Origin: SIG607 sp045614505
GTDB lineage: Bacteria > Bacillota > Clostridia > Oscillospirales > Acutalibacteraceae
DNA length: 47,114 nucleotides
NCBI GenBank assembly: GCA_045614505.1
Contig: JAZLDA010000054.1
Coordinates: forward strand, 1-47,114
Direction of reading: 5' to 3'
Shown here in pieces: positions 17,461-26,433 of this stretch (positions are counted from its first letter, which is position 1; the number at the start of each line of letters is the position of its first letter). The position numbers and the translations under genes were made by a program. The notes below the pieces were generated by a model. That model had not been told where the DNA came from and did not search any database. It saw only the letters and a program-made list of their open reading frames with translations.

Positions 17461-18219
17461 TATGGATGGTACACTTTATCTGGGAGATAAGTTATACGAT
17501 TTTACAAAGGAATTGCTCGCAACTATTAAAGCTCAGGGGAAAAATATATGTATATGACGAATAATTCCTCAAAAAGTGTAAAGGATTATATAAAAAAGCT
17601 TGACAGACTTGGTATTGAGGCAACAGAGGACGAGTTCATAACTTCCTCTCAGGCTACTTCGTACTTTCTTAAAAACAAATATCCAAATGAAACTATTTAT
17701 GTGTGCGGAACTCAGTCTTTAAAGGATGAATTTATTAAAGAAGGCTTTAATTTAACCGAAAACATTGATGATACAACACTTATAGTTATGGGTAATGATA
17801 CTGAGCTTACATTTAATAAACTGCATGATGTATGTAAAATTCTCCTTACAAAAGAGAATATAAAGTATGTTGCCACTAATCTTGACATGGTTTGTCCCAC
17901 CGAATTCGGCAGTGTGCCCGATTGCGGAAGCTTTTGCGATATGGTATATAATTGCACAGGCAGGCGTCCGGAGCTTGTAGGAAAACCAGAACCGATTATG
18001 CCTTTTCTCGCCATGGAAATGACAGGGAGTACAAAAGAGTACACGGCAGTTATCGGCGACAGGATTTACACCGATGTTAAAAGCGGCCTTAATGCAGGAG
18101 TGCTCAGTATTCTTGTAATGAGCGGAGAAACGGATGAGGAAATACTTAGCAAAAGCGTTGATAAGCCCGATTTGGTGCTTAAAGACTGCGGTGAAATTAC
18201 TAAAGCTCTGTGTGAATAA
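17423..18219 (+). pseudogene. HAD-IIA (NagD-like) phosphatase interrupted by a frameshift
   Basis: The frame starting at ATG 17423 (AGGGGA upstream) gives MNRLKNTKLFLFDMDGTLYL..., containing the HAD nucleophile motif DMDGT, and stops at TGA 17555-17557 after 44 residues. A second frame, one base out of register, continues from ATG 17548 to 18219 with TNNSSKS (motif II region), a cap domain and the terminal GDRIYTDVKSGLNAG motif. Adding one base in the G4A5 run at 17536-17544 joins them into a normal protein of about 265 residues. Possible causes are a sequencing/assembly indel, a real disabling mutation, or slippage. The 3' part alone would lack the nucleophile and be inactive. It overlaps the SDR gene by 38 bases. 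Confidence 0.85.
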
Positions 18220-18232
18220 CACGGAGTTTTTT
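18206..18232 (+). terminator. Intrinsic terminator overlapping the HAD stop codon
   Basis: Stem CTCTGTGT 18206-18213 / ACACGGAG 18219-18226 (one T-G pair), loop GAATA, then T6. The stop codon is within the hairpin. Confidence 0.72.
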
Positions 18233-18270
18233 ATTTACAAAATTACACCGAAATATTATACATAAGTGCA

Positions 18271-18298
18271 TTTACAAAACAGTCTGTTGTGATAAAAT
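18271..18298 (+). promoter_or_regulatory. Promoter of the DUF4886 pair
   Basis: TTTACA (18271-18276), 16 bases, TAAAAT (18293-18298). Weaker than the other promoters here. Confidence 0.45.
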
Positions 18299-18331
18299 AA
18301 AGAAGATTTCTAATGTAGATTGGGTGAAAGT

Positions 18332-19438
18332 ATGAGTTGCAAAATTTTGGCAATCGGGAACAGTTATTCCAACAATGCTATTTACTACATTTCCCGAATT
18401 GCGGAAAGTATGGGCAAAAAGATTTCGGCGACAAGCCTTTATCAGGCGGGTTGTCCTTTAGAACGACACGTACAATTTTATAAAAACGATACGAAGGCAT
18501 ATAAGTTTTATGTTGATTGGGTTAATATAAGCGGTTCTGATTTGAACACTATGAAGGAAGTGTTTAAGCTCTCAACTTATGATTATATTACCATTCAGCA
18601 AGCCCCTGCCAGAGCAACTCTGTTTTCAACCTATTGGACAAAACAAAAACCTTGGCTTACCGACCTATATGATATAATTAAAAAGCATCAGCCGAATGCA
18701 AAAATTTTGATTCACCAGACTTGGAGCTTTTCTAATAAAAGCGCTACTGAGGGTACAGAGTGGTGGGCTACTACTTATAAGAACAGCAAAGAGATGTTTC
18801 TTCTTATAAAAGATGCTTACGAAATGGCTGCCGATAAATTGGGAATTGACAAAGAGAATGGAATTATTCCCGTTGGAGTTGCCATTCAGCTTGCTAAAGA
18901 TGAATATGGTTATAGAGATATGTATAATGAAGGCTATAGAGCGCTTTATTATGCCGATGCAAGTATAGAAGAGGCAGCAAAGCATTGTGAAAACCGTGCT
19001 CTTTATACCGACGATATTGACCACCTAAACCATAGAGGTAGGTATTTGGCAAGTTGCGTATGGCTTGAAAAGATTTTCGGATACGACTGCCGAACAGCTA
19101 CCTATTATCCAGAAGGAGTGCTGACCGAAGAAGACTGTATTATTCTTCGTGCTGTTGCTCATGAAGCAGTAACCGGAGAAAAGAGTTATGTGGAAGGTGA
19201 TTGGCGGGTTCTTCCTGACGGTGACGGCGTTGAAATTGTTCACTATATGGGAAGTGTGCCAACAAACGGAATTATTAAGCTTCCTGCCGAAATTTGTGGC
19301 AAAGCTGTCAAACGGGTTAACGCTACCACCTTTAAATATATAGATGGCATAAATAAAATAATTTTACCAAACTCTGATATTGTTTATGACAACGGAGCTT
19401 TGGATAGTTATAAAACCGTAAAGGAGAATCACAAATGA
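18332..19438 (+). CDS. DUF4886 (SGNH-hydrolase-like) protein, no signal peptide
   Basis: A 368-residue protein of the DUF4886/SGNH-hydrolase-like group. ATG 18332 has GGGTG five bases upstream. The product starts directly with the catalytic block, KILAIGNSYSNN (Ser11 as putative nucleophile), so it lacks an export signal. Later blocks include ITIQQAP, LIHQTWSF and DIDHLNHRG (Asp230, His231), the expected catalytic Asp/His region. A short C-terminal segment (about 285-368) resembles the LRR_5-type linker of its neighbour. It is a close tandem paralogue of the next gene over the whole shared region and overlaps it by ATGA. It could be a cytosolic esterase/deacetylase or a copy that lost its leader. 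The natural substrate is unknown; carbohydrate deacylation is a guess. Confidence 0.82.
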   Translation: MSCKILAIGNSYSNNAIYYISRIAESMGKKISATSLYQAGCPLERHVQFYKNDTKAYKFYVDWVNISGSDLNTMKEVFKLSTYDYITIQQAPARATLFSTYWTKQKPWLTDLYDIIKKHQPNAKILIHQTWSFSNKSATEGTEWWATTYKNSKEMFLLIKDAYEMAADKLGIDKENGIIPVGVAIQLAKDEYGYRDMYNEGYRALYYADASIEEAAKHCENRALYTDDIDHLNHRGRYLASCVWLEKIFGYDCRTATYYPEGVLTEEDCIILRAVAHEAVTGEKSYVEGDWRVLPDGDGVEIVHYMGSVPTNGIIKLPAEICGKAVKRVNATTFKYIDGINKIILPNSDIVYDNGALDSYKTVKENHK

Positions 19439-22400
19439 AAAATTCACTAAAGAAAATTGCTTGTGTAGTTCTTTCTGCATTGCTTTTATGCGTAGGTTTA
19501 CCTGTAGCAGCGGTAGAAAAGGCAAAAGAAGACGAGCCTATTAGAATTCTTGCAATTGGTAACAGCTACAGTAATAATGCAACCCTTTACATTTCAAGAA
19601 TTGCCGAGAGTATGGGCAAAAAGGTATCTGCAACAAGTCTTTACTATGCAGGCTGTCCCATTCATACTCATGTCAAATTTTATAAAGAAAACGCCGCCGA
19701 ATATCAAATCTATGTTGATGGCGTTAATACAAGCGGAAATAATCTTAATACGATGAAGGATGTATTTGATAGAGCTGACTATGATTATATAACTATTCAA
19801 CAAGGTCCGGGTCCCGCTACTGATTTTTCATCCTTTTGGACAGAGGAAAAGCCTTATCTTACTGAGCTTTATGATATTATAACAGAGCATGAGCCGCAAG
19901 CTGAGGTTATGATTCATCAGACATGGAGCTTTAGTGAACTTGATTCTACCATGGGTACAAAATGGTGGACTACTGTATATGACAACAGCCTTGAAATGTT
20001 CAAGCTTATAGAGACAGCATATGAACAGGCTGCAGATAAGCTTGGTCTTGATAAGGATAGAGCTATTATCCCCGTAGGCAGAGCTATTCAGCTTGCAAAG
20101 GATGAATATGGCTATTGGGATGCATATAATCCCGGATATTCCGAAAAATATTATGCTGAATCAAGCATACAAAATGCAGCAAAGCATTGTGAAAATGGAG
20201 CACTTTATACCGATAGTGTTGACCACCTTAACCATAGAGGTAGATATATTGCCGCTTGCGTATGGCTTGAAAAGATTTTAGGTTACGATTGCCGTACAGC
20301 CACATTCTATCCGGAAGGCGTTTTAACTGCTGAAGAATGCGTAATTCTCCGTAATATTGCCCATGAAACCGTAACAGGCGAAAAGGCTTATATTGAGGGG
20401 GACTGGAGAGTTCTTCCCGACGGTGACGGTGTTGAAATTCTTCACTATATGGGTACTGTAACAAATGCAGTTGGTACACTTACAGTTCCTGCTACAATAG
20501 GCGGCAAAAAAGTAACCAGAGTTGATGATACTGCCTTTAAGTATGTTGAAGGACTCAAAAAGCTTGTTTTACCCGATGATGATACTATTGTTTACGAAGA
20601 CGGTGCATTAGATAAATATACTGTTATTGAAAATTTGTGGGATGGAACTTCTGTTAAACCCACAAAAGGAAGCGGCACAGAAGAAGACCCATATATGATT
20701 TATAACGGCAGTGAGCTTTACTGGGCTGTTACAAATGAAAATAACGGTGTTTACTTTAAACTTGCTAATGATATTTTGCTTAATGATATTCTGGTTGATA
20801 CAGAAAAGGGTGAAGTATCTGTTGCAGAAAACTCTCACGAATGGTATACCGGCGGAGCAAACAAAAATGTTGTATTTAAAGGTGTTATAGACGGTGACTT
20901 CCATGTTATTCGTGGCCTTTATATTGATGAGGATTTTAATAACACCGAAAGTGTTTGGAATATCGGTGCGGGTCTTATAGCGCGTGCAGGTAACGGTGTT
21001 AAGATTGAAAATTTAGGCATTGAAAATTCCTATATTAAAGCTATTGGAGGCACTGCTTCTGCTTTTGTGGGAACAAACGGAAGTGAAAGTGTTGATATCA
21101 GCTTTAGCAATTGCTACATAGGGGAAGATGTTTATCTTTACGGCGATCAGGCTGGAGGATTTATTGGAGCAGGTAACGGATCCGGCCTTGTGAGCGGAAT
21201 TTCCAATTGCTATAGCTTTGCTTCCATTGAAGCAGAGTCCTTTTCAGGCGCTATTTTAGGCGGAGTATGGGGAGGTTTGAATTGTCCCATAACAAACTGC
21301 TATGCTACAATGAAGCTTCACGGTCAGGGTGATAAGAGCTATACCGACTGCTATGCTCCTGAGAAAAAGAATTCATATGACAAGGTAACGGTAGTATCTG
21401 TTAATGATATGAAAGGTCAGTCTGCTATGACTAAATTAGCGGGACTAAGTGACGCATATACCTTGCCCGATAATGATTTTCCTGAACTTAAGGCTTGGTG
21501 TCAAAAAGACGATAATGTATGGTCGGGATTTGTAGCCGATGCATTAACAGGTGAGGGAACCGAAGAATCTCCTTATATCATTACTAACGGCGAGGAACTT
21601 GCCTTTGCTATTCTTAGCGGCGGTAATGGTAAATATTATAAATTAAACAATGATATTTATCTTAATGATATAAACCTTGTTAATTGGGAAACTGCAGAGC
21701 CTGTTGGAAATTATGTTCCTTCTTCTTGGTTAGAAGGTGTTACCTTTACAGGTCATTTTGATGGCGACGGACATATAGTTCACGGAATTTATTACCCCTC
21801 AGGCAACGGCATGGAGCTATCAATTGCAAGCTATGCCGCTCTTATTCCTCAGATAACAAAAAATACACATGTAATTAATGTAGGTGTTAAAAATTCTCGT
21901 ATTGAGATATTCGGACATGCAGCAGGTATTGTGGGCAATATTAAGCGTGATGATAATAATGTAAATATTCTCATTGACAGTTGCTTTACAGATAATACCG
22001 TGTATGTTTCTCATACTCAGCTTTACGAATCAACAGGAGTAAGTTCCAGCGGTATAATTGGCGGAACGCTCTTTACACCGAATGTTAAAATTTCAAACTG
22101 TTATTCTTTGGCAAATCTTTCAGGTCCGTACTCTAAGAGTAAAATTGTGGGTTCTACCTGGATGGTTCCCACGACCTTCGTTGTTGAAAATTGTTATGGT
22201 AACGGTAGACTTTGGAGTTGTTCTTCTACAGGAAATGCAATGAAAACAGCAATAAACTGTTATACAAATGTTGCACCGGATAATGCCGCTTATACTACTT
22301 GGACACAGCTTACCGATGCTCAGATGCAGGGACTTAACGTGTTTGATAAGATGCCACTCGGCGACAAATATGTTGCAACAGCGGGTTATCCTGTACTTAA

Positions 22401-22602
22401 AGTGTTTATAAAATCTGCAAATGAAGTTATTTTAGGCGATGTGGACGGTGATGGCAAAGTTGATACTACCGACCTTGCTGTTCTGAAACTCTACCTTGCA
22501 GGTGTTAGCGGCGAAATTTCTGAAGGTGCTGATATGGATGAAAACGGAGAAATCAACACAGGAGACCTTGCAGCATTAAAACTTTATCTTGCCGGAAATT
22601 AA
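19435..22602 (+). CDS. Secreted DUF4886 (SGNH-like) protein with GLUG modules and C-terminal dockerin
   Basis: A 1055-residue exported protein. Residues 1-26 form a signal peptide (KK, hydrophobic core, PVAA). The SGNH-like DUF4886 domain spans about 36-305 with GNSYSNN (Ser44) and SVDHLNHRG (Asp263, His264). A short LRR_5-like linker follows, then two GLUG-type modules opening near residues 400 (LWDGTS...GSGTEEDPY) and 693 (VWSGFV...GEGTEESPY), the same openings used by the 2420-residue protein at the left of the window. A two-repeat dockerin occupies about 1000-1055. It therefore probably displays an esterase-like activity on a cohesin scaffold. It is the paralogue and immediate downstream partner of the leaderless DUF4886 gene (ATGA overlap, AAGGAG within that gene's end). 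A strong terminator follows. Confidence 0.88.
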   Translation: MKNSLKKIACVVLSALLLCVGLPVAAVEKAKEDEPIRILAIGNSYSNNATLYISRIAESMGKKVSATSLYYAGCPIHTHVKFYKENAAEYQIYVDGVNTSGNNLNTMKDVFDRADYDYITIQQGPGPATDFSSFWTEEKPYLTELYDIITEHEPQAEVMIHQTWSFSELDSTMGTKWWTTVYDNSLEMFKLIETAYEQAADKLGLDKDRAIIPVGRAIQLAKDEYGYWDAYNPGYSEKYYAESSIQNAAKHCENGALYTDSVDHLNHRGRYIAACVWLEKILGYDCRTATFYPEGVLTAEECVILRNIAHETVTGEKAYIEGDWRVLPDGDGVEILHYMGTVTNAVGTLTVPATIGGKKVTRVDDTAFKYVEGLKKLVLPDDDTIVYEDGALDKYTVIENLWDGTSVKPTKGSGTEEDPYMIYNGSELYWAVTNENNGVYFKLANDILLNDILVDTEKGEVSVAENSHEWYTGGANKNVVFKGVIDGDFHVIRGLYIDEDFNNTESVWNIGAGLIARAGNGVKIENLGIENSYIKAIGGTASAFVGTNGSESVDISFSNCYIGEDVYLYGDQAGGFIGAGNGSGLVSGISNCYSFASIEAESFSGAILGGVWGGLNCPITNCYATMKLHGQGDKSYTDCYAPEKKNSYDKVTVVSVNDMKGQSAMTKLAGLSDAYTLPDNDFPELKAWCQKDDNVWSGFVADALTGEGTEESPYIITNGEELAFAILSGGNGKYYKLNNDIYLNDINLVNWETAEPVGNYVPSSWLEGVTFTGHFDGDGHIVHGIYYPSGNGMELSIASYAALIPQITKNTHVINVGVKNSRIEIFGHAAGIVGNIKRDDNNVNILIDSCFTDNTVYVSHTQLYESTGVSSSGIIGGTLFTPNVKISNCYSLANLSGPYSKSKIVGSTWMVPTTFVVENCYGNGRLWSCSSTGNAMKTAINCYTNVAPDNAAYTTWTQLTDAQMQGLNVFDKMPLGDKYVATAGYPVLKVFIKSANEVILGDVDGDGKVDTTDLAVLKLYLAGVSGEISEGADMDENGEINTGDLAALKLYLAGN

Positions 22603-22630
22603 GAAAGAGCCGAAAGGCTCTTTCTTTTTC
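22603..22630 (+). terminator. Intrinsic terminator after the dockerin/DUF4886 gene
   Basis: Stem GAAAGAGCC 22603-22611, GAAA tetraloop, GGCTCTTTC 22616-22624, then T5. Confidence 0.93.
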
Positions 22631-22643
22631 GTCAAAATAGGGA

Positions 22644-22672
22644 TTGCTTAGAAATTATAATTATGTTAAAAT
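22644..22672 (+). promoter_or_regulatory. Promoter of sfsA, possibly giving a leaderless mRNA
   Basis: TTGCTT (22644-22649), 17 bases, TAAAAT (22667-22672) with TG just upstream (extended -10). The expected start, about seven bases on, coincides with the ATG at 22679. A second TATAAT at 22656-22661 has no good -35 and would give a leader of about 11 bases. Confidence 0.58.
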
Positions 22673-22678
22673 ACTTCT

Positions 22679-23374
22679 ATGAAATATGAAATGATTATAA
22701 AAGGCATTTTTATAAGCCGACAAAACCGATTTGTTGCAAATGTTAATATAGACGGAAAAGAAGAAACTGTACACGTGAAAAATACCGGACGGTGCAAGGA
22801 ACTTCTTGTGCCGGGGTGTACTGTATATCTCAGTGTATCGTGTAATCCCTCGCGAAAAACAAAATACGACCTAATTGTAGTAGAAAAGCAAAGAGAGGGC
22901 AAAGCGCCGCTTCTTATAAATATGGACTCTCAGATTCCTAACGCCGTTGCTGAGGAATTTTTGAAGCAAGGTGATATTTTCTCATCAAAAGCGGTGATTA
23001 AAAGGGAAGTACAATATGGAAACTCACGCTTTGACATTTATGTTGAGGATGGAGATAGAAAGGCGTTTTTTGAGGTTAAGGGCGTTACCCTTGAAATAAA
23101 TGGTGTAGCAATGTTTCCCGATGCGCCTACAATCAGAGGCGTCAAGCATATAAAAGAGCTTATAAGGGCAAAAAACGAGGGATATGAAGCATATATTCTT
23201 TTTTGTATTCAGATGAAGGAGGTTACTCTTTTTACTCCCAACGAGGATACTCACAAGGAATTTGCTATTGCTCTTAAAGAAGCAAGCGAGTCGGGAGTAA
23301 ATATTTTAGCCTATGATTGTAATGTAAGTGCAACTGAAATTAAAATTGACCGCAAGGTAAATATCAAAATATAA
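22679..23374 (+). CDS. sfsA: SfsA family protein (sugar fermentation stimulation protein / nuclease-like)
   Basis: A 231-residue soluble protein of the SfsA family, in which an N-terminal OB-like fold precedes a restriction-endonuclease-like core; E. coli SfsA was first linked to maltose metabolism genes and is annotated as a DNA/RNA nuclease. Seen here: the N-terminal RFVANV...HVKNTGRCKELLVPG block, the acidic-Lys core FEVKGVTLE (with Asp in RFDIYVED upstream, PD-(D/E)XK-like), and the signature FPDAPTIRGVKHIKEL. Length matches the family (about 230). No ribosome binding site precedes the ATG, and the promoter places the transcript start at or next to it. A bidirectional terminator follows. 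Confidence 0.92.
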   Translation: MKYEMIIKGIFISRQNRFVANVNIDGKEETVHVKNTGRCKELLVPGCTVYLSVSCNPSRKTKYDLIVVEKQREGKAPLLINMDSQIPNAVAEEFLKQGDIFSSKAVIKREVQYGNSRFDIYVEDGDRKAFFEVKGVTLEINGVAMFPDAPTIRGVKHIKELIRAKNEGYEAYILFCIQMKEVTLFTPNEDTHKEFAIALKEASESGVNILAYDCNVSATEIKIDRKVNIKI

Positions 23375-23392
23375 TGGAAGCTGTAGCTGTAT

Positions 23393-23433
23393 AAAAAAAT
23401 AACTGTGATTTTTTAAAATCACAGTTATTTTTT
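23393..23433. terminator. Bidirectional terminator between sfsA and the convergent secreted-protein gene
   Basis: A long stem, AAAAAATAACTGTGATTTT on the left and its complement from 23415 to about 23433 on the right, closes on a two-base centre. The A-rich left and T-rich right flanks let it serve both converging genes. Confidence 0.88.
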
Positions 23434-23440
23434 ATTTTAG

Positions 23441-26314
23441 TTAGTTGTTTGGAACAGCATAATCGAAGTAGAAATAGTCAATCCATTCCCATTTTTCGCC
23501 TGCAACGGTTGTGGAGCCGGCATTAGCCTGATAATAAACTTTATTATCGCCGTAAGGACGTATCCACACGTAGTTATTGAATTTATCCTTGAGACCTTCA
23601 ACGTTTTCATAACCCACATAAGCGGTAATGCCGCTCTTTTTGCTGTAAGCACAGGCATAAGCGGGACCGGCATAGGAGGAATATTTGTTACCGCCCTCTA
23701 CGTTCGGTCCGTAAATTGATGCATCAACCGTATCTATATAGCTGCCGTCCCATTTGTAATAGTCTATGGTGTCGGTTACTATCTTGTTATTGCTGTATCT
23801 GTTAACGGTGTACATACATACCATAGGAGATTCAAGCTTTAAACCGCCTACCAACCACTCGAGATTTTGTGTAAGAACTATACCGTTCTTACTGTCAATA
23901 ACATATTTTAAATAGTGATTGGCAACAGCTGTACCCTTAGTATTTTCTGCTGTTCCGGAAGCGCAGCGGTACATAACGGTATCGGTTTCAAAAACAATGC
24001 TGTTACAAGTTGAGATGCCGAGAGCCTCGCCCTTAAGGTCGATTTCCTTGCCGTCTATAACAAGCTTTGACCAGTTCATAATTTCATCGCCATGATAACC
24101 GCCGATGAAATCGGTGGTTCCACTTTCCTTGACGGCAAACTCAATCTCGCCGCTTTGCAGAAGTTTATATACTTCAGTGAAGGTAACATTATCTTTTGCC
24201 TTTTTCACCAGAGAAGCTCCTTGAATACGGTAGGTTTCCTGGTTGTATGCGGTGTTTGCCTTTTGTGCATCTGCTATATTTGCAGCCTGCGCCTGTTTTG
24301 TGTATTTGAACTGGAACTTTGTATAGTAGAGACCTGAAGTTTCGGTAGTAGGAATATAGATATTAAAATCTTTATACTCATTACCCACATCTACAAATTC
24401 ATAATACATATCTTTTCTTTCAACCTTTTCCTTAACGGTATTGGCGCTTTCATTAAGTACCGAGCTGTAGAAAACAGTTCCGTCTTCAAGCTGAACATAA
24501 GCTCTTGCTGAAAGTCGGCAGTTTAGGTTTCTCTCTGGAATATCTTTAAGATAAAAGCTGAATACGGTTTTTCCGTCCTCTTCATTATAGGACCAGCAGG
24601 AAGACAAATCGGTTTTTTCTAAAGCAAAAATTTTGTCATTTTCTGCGGCATTTTCAAGGTTCAGTAAGGAGGGAGAAGATAGGTCTTTGGATGCGGCATA
24701 AATAATACCGCGCTTAGCAACAGGAGAACTTGCAGAATCTGTTACGATTTTTTCGTCATTGAGATTATAAGTGAAGAAGAAGCGTATAGCCTGAGCACCA
24801 GCTTGTTCAGCTGACTCATCCACAAGCACAGAAGTGCCGACGCTTTCAACCACTTTGCTTATTACACAGGTATCAACATAAATGCTTGCGGCTTTACCGT
24901 CTTCGGGAATAACACGAAGAACAGGAGCAAGAAGGAGCCTTTCATCCTCTGCTGTATATTCGGAAAGATTGTCGCGCGGATTTAAGTCTGCGGTATAGTA
25001 AAGGGTAACGCGCTTCCATACCGTATTGGCATTGAGAGAATCGGCAGAGATTTTTAGTGAGTTCTCTGAAACGTTATCAACAGAAGGAATATCCGAGAAA
25101 GAGTTTGCACTGTTAAACATAAAGGTTACACCGCCGGCATTGTTGCTGTTGGCGGCACGGTAACGGAAGGTAAGACGATAGGTTACACCCTCTGTCATTT
25201 CATAACCGTTGCCTATGTAGTAGCAGACATCATTATCAGCGGTAGAGCCGTTTGATACAATCTTTAAGGATTTACTTCCTGTATAAGCGTCTTCTTCGGT
25301 AATTGTACCGCTATTTGCAAGAGCAGTTGCAAGAGTTCCGAAACCAGCGGTCTGATTTTCAGTATTTGCAAGCTTATTACGCAAATTATAAGAATCAAAT
25401 CCACAGAAAGCAACTTGATTTTCAATGGTTACATTTTCATTTTCAATATAGTATACCGCATTTCCGGATTCGGGGAAGGTGACGCTTGTTGCCGCATTTT
25501 TAAGTTCGCTGTCGGCGAATAAATCAACGGCAGGTCTTACGTATTCTCCTTTGGAGTTTGCCAGTTGAATTTCTTGTGCAGGTGTATACTCTAAAGAAAA
25601 TGCCGTGCCTGCTACACCGTAATATAAGGTCTCATTGCCTGAGTTTACGTCTACAACGGTTATAGAAGGAAGAGGAGTTATCTTTAAATATGTAAAGGTA
25701 ATGTCAAGGTCAAAGCCTTTATTTAGAGTAGTGTCAATGTACATGAAAAGACGGTTACGATTCGAAATAATCTCGGAAGTGGTGAAGTATGCGGTGATTT
25801 TTTTGCTTCCGGTTGAGTTTATAACAACATCAGTGGTGCCGTTTGGCTCGGTTTTCATATTAATGTAATCATTAGTACCATCTGCGTATCCGCCATGGTG
25901 GTTATAAGCAGTTTTGAGAGTGATATCGGCGCCTTCACCTAATGTTACACAGTTATAAGAAAGTTCAACCATATAGCAGGTGTTTGCACTAACCTCAAAA
26001 AGAGATGTGTTACTACCGGTTTTGCTGACTCCGAAGACTCTGTATCCTGCAAGATGAGTTCTGTCACCGCCTGTGGGGTTATATAAAACCTCGTCGGATT
26101 TTCGGAAATAGCGAAGGCCGTCGGCAGTCTTGCTGAAGGTGAAATCGATTTGTTTTCCGCTACTGTCATAAGCGGCTTTGAAGGTACTTGTGCCGGTATA
26201 AGCCGAAAAATCCGTTTCAAAAGATGCAGGAGTGGCGGCATTTACCGTTACAGCACTGAGTAGCATTGAAATAATAATAACCGCTGAGAGAATAATGCTT
26301 AAAAATTTTTTCAT
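23441..26314 (-). CDS. Large secreted beta-sandwich protein of unknown function
   Basis: A 957-residue exported protein. Residues 1-26 are a signal peptide ending in VNA-A. Two beta-rich stretches (about 27-220 and 300-480) look like carbohydrate-binding jelly rolls; the second contains GYEMTEGVTYRLTFRYR and YVDTCVISKV, typical of CBM4/9- or CBM22-like folds. A further segment (about 490-630) resembles a domain often seen in secreted clostridial proteins (LSARAYVQLEDGTVFYSSV). The C-terminal 300 residues, with GGYHGDEIMNWSKLVIDG and several conserved-looking Trp/Tyr, match nothing I can name. There is no dockerin, LPXTG or transmembrane anchor, so it should be released or bound through its CBM-like domains. 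GGAGGA precedes the ATG. I infer glycan binding, possibly with an uncharacterised catalytic C-terminus. Confidence 0.72.
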   Translation of the reverse strand: MKKFLSIILSAVIIISMLLSAVTVNAATPASFETDFSAYTGTSTFKAAYDSSGKQIDFTFSKTADGLRYFRKSDEVLYNPTGGDRTHLAGYRVFGVSKTGSNTSLFEVSANTCYMVELSYNCVTLGEGADITLKTAYNHHGGYADGTNDYINMKTEPNGTTDVVINSTGSKKITAYFTTSEIISNRNRLFMYIDTTLNKGFDLDITFTYLKITPLPSITVVDVNSGNETLYYGVAGTAFSLEYTPAQEIQLANSKGEYVRPAVDLFADSELKNAATSVTFPESGNAVYYIENENVTIENQVAFCGFDSYNLRNKLANTENQTAGFGTLATALANSGTITEEDAYTGSKSLKIVSNGSTADNDVCYYIGNGYEMTEGVTYRLTFRYRAANSNNAGGVTFMFNSANSFSDIPSVDNVSENSLKISADSLNANTVWKRVTLYYTADLNPRDNLSEYTAEDERLLLAPVLRVIPEDGKAASIYVDTCVISKVVESVGTSVLVDESAEQAGAQAIRFFFTYNLNDEKIVTDSASSPVAKRGIIYAASKDLSSPSLLNLENAAENDKIFALEKTDLSSCWSYNEEDGKTVFSFYLKDIPERNLNCRLSARAYVQLEDGTVFYSSVLNESANTVKEKVERKDMYYEFVDVGNEYKDFNIYIPTTETSGLYYTKFQFKYTKQAQAANIADAQKANTAYNQETYRIQGASLVKKAKDNVTFTEVYKLLQSGEIEFAVKESGTTDFIGGYHGDEIMNWSKLVIDGKEIDLKGEALGISTCNSIVFETDTVMYRCASGTAENTKGTAVANHYLKYVIDSKNGIVLTQNLEWLVGGLKLESPMVCMYTVNRYSNNKIVTDTIDYYKWDGSYIDTVDASIYGPNVEGGNKYSSYAGPAYACAYSKKSGITAYVGYENVEGLKDKFNNYVWIRPYGDNKVYYQANAGSTTVAGEKWEWIDYFYFDYAVPNN

Positions 26315-26351
26315 AGTCTTCCTCCGATACTATATATAATATTTTGATTAC

Positions 26352-26380
26352 ATTATAATAGCGAACAGTGTTTTTTGCAA
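26352..26380 (-). promoter_or_regulatory. Promoter of the large secreted protein
   Basis: On the minus strand: TTGCAA (26380-26375), exactly 17 bases, TATAAT (26357-26352), upstream of GGAGGA and the ATG ending at 26314. Confidence 0.8.
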
Positions 26381-26433
26381 GAGTTATTTTATTTTAATGA
26401 TGAAATATTTACAATATGCTCTTAATCAACGTC

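Noticed and set aside
17540..17557. Programmed -1 frameshift in the HAD gene
   Set aside because: The zero-frame codons around the A-run do not form a standard X_XXY_YYZ heptamer, and I saw no obvious downstream pseudoknot; an indel is simpler, although slippage is not excluded.
26395..26433. Terminator downstream of tcdA
   Set aside because: Only a very weak ATATT/AATAT hairpin is visible, without a T-tract on the minus strand.
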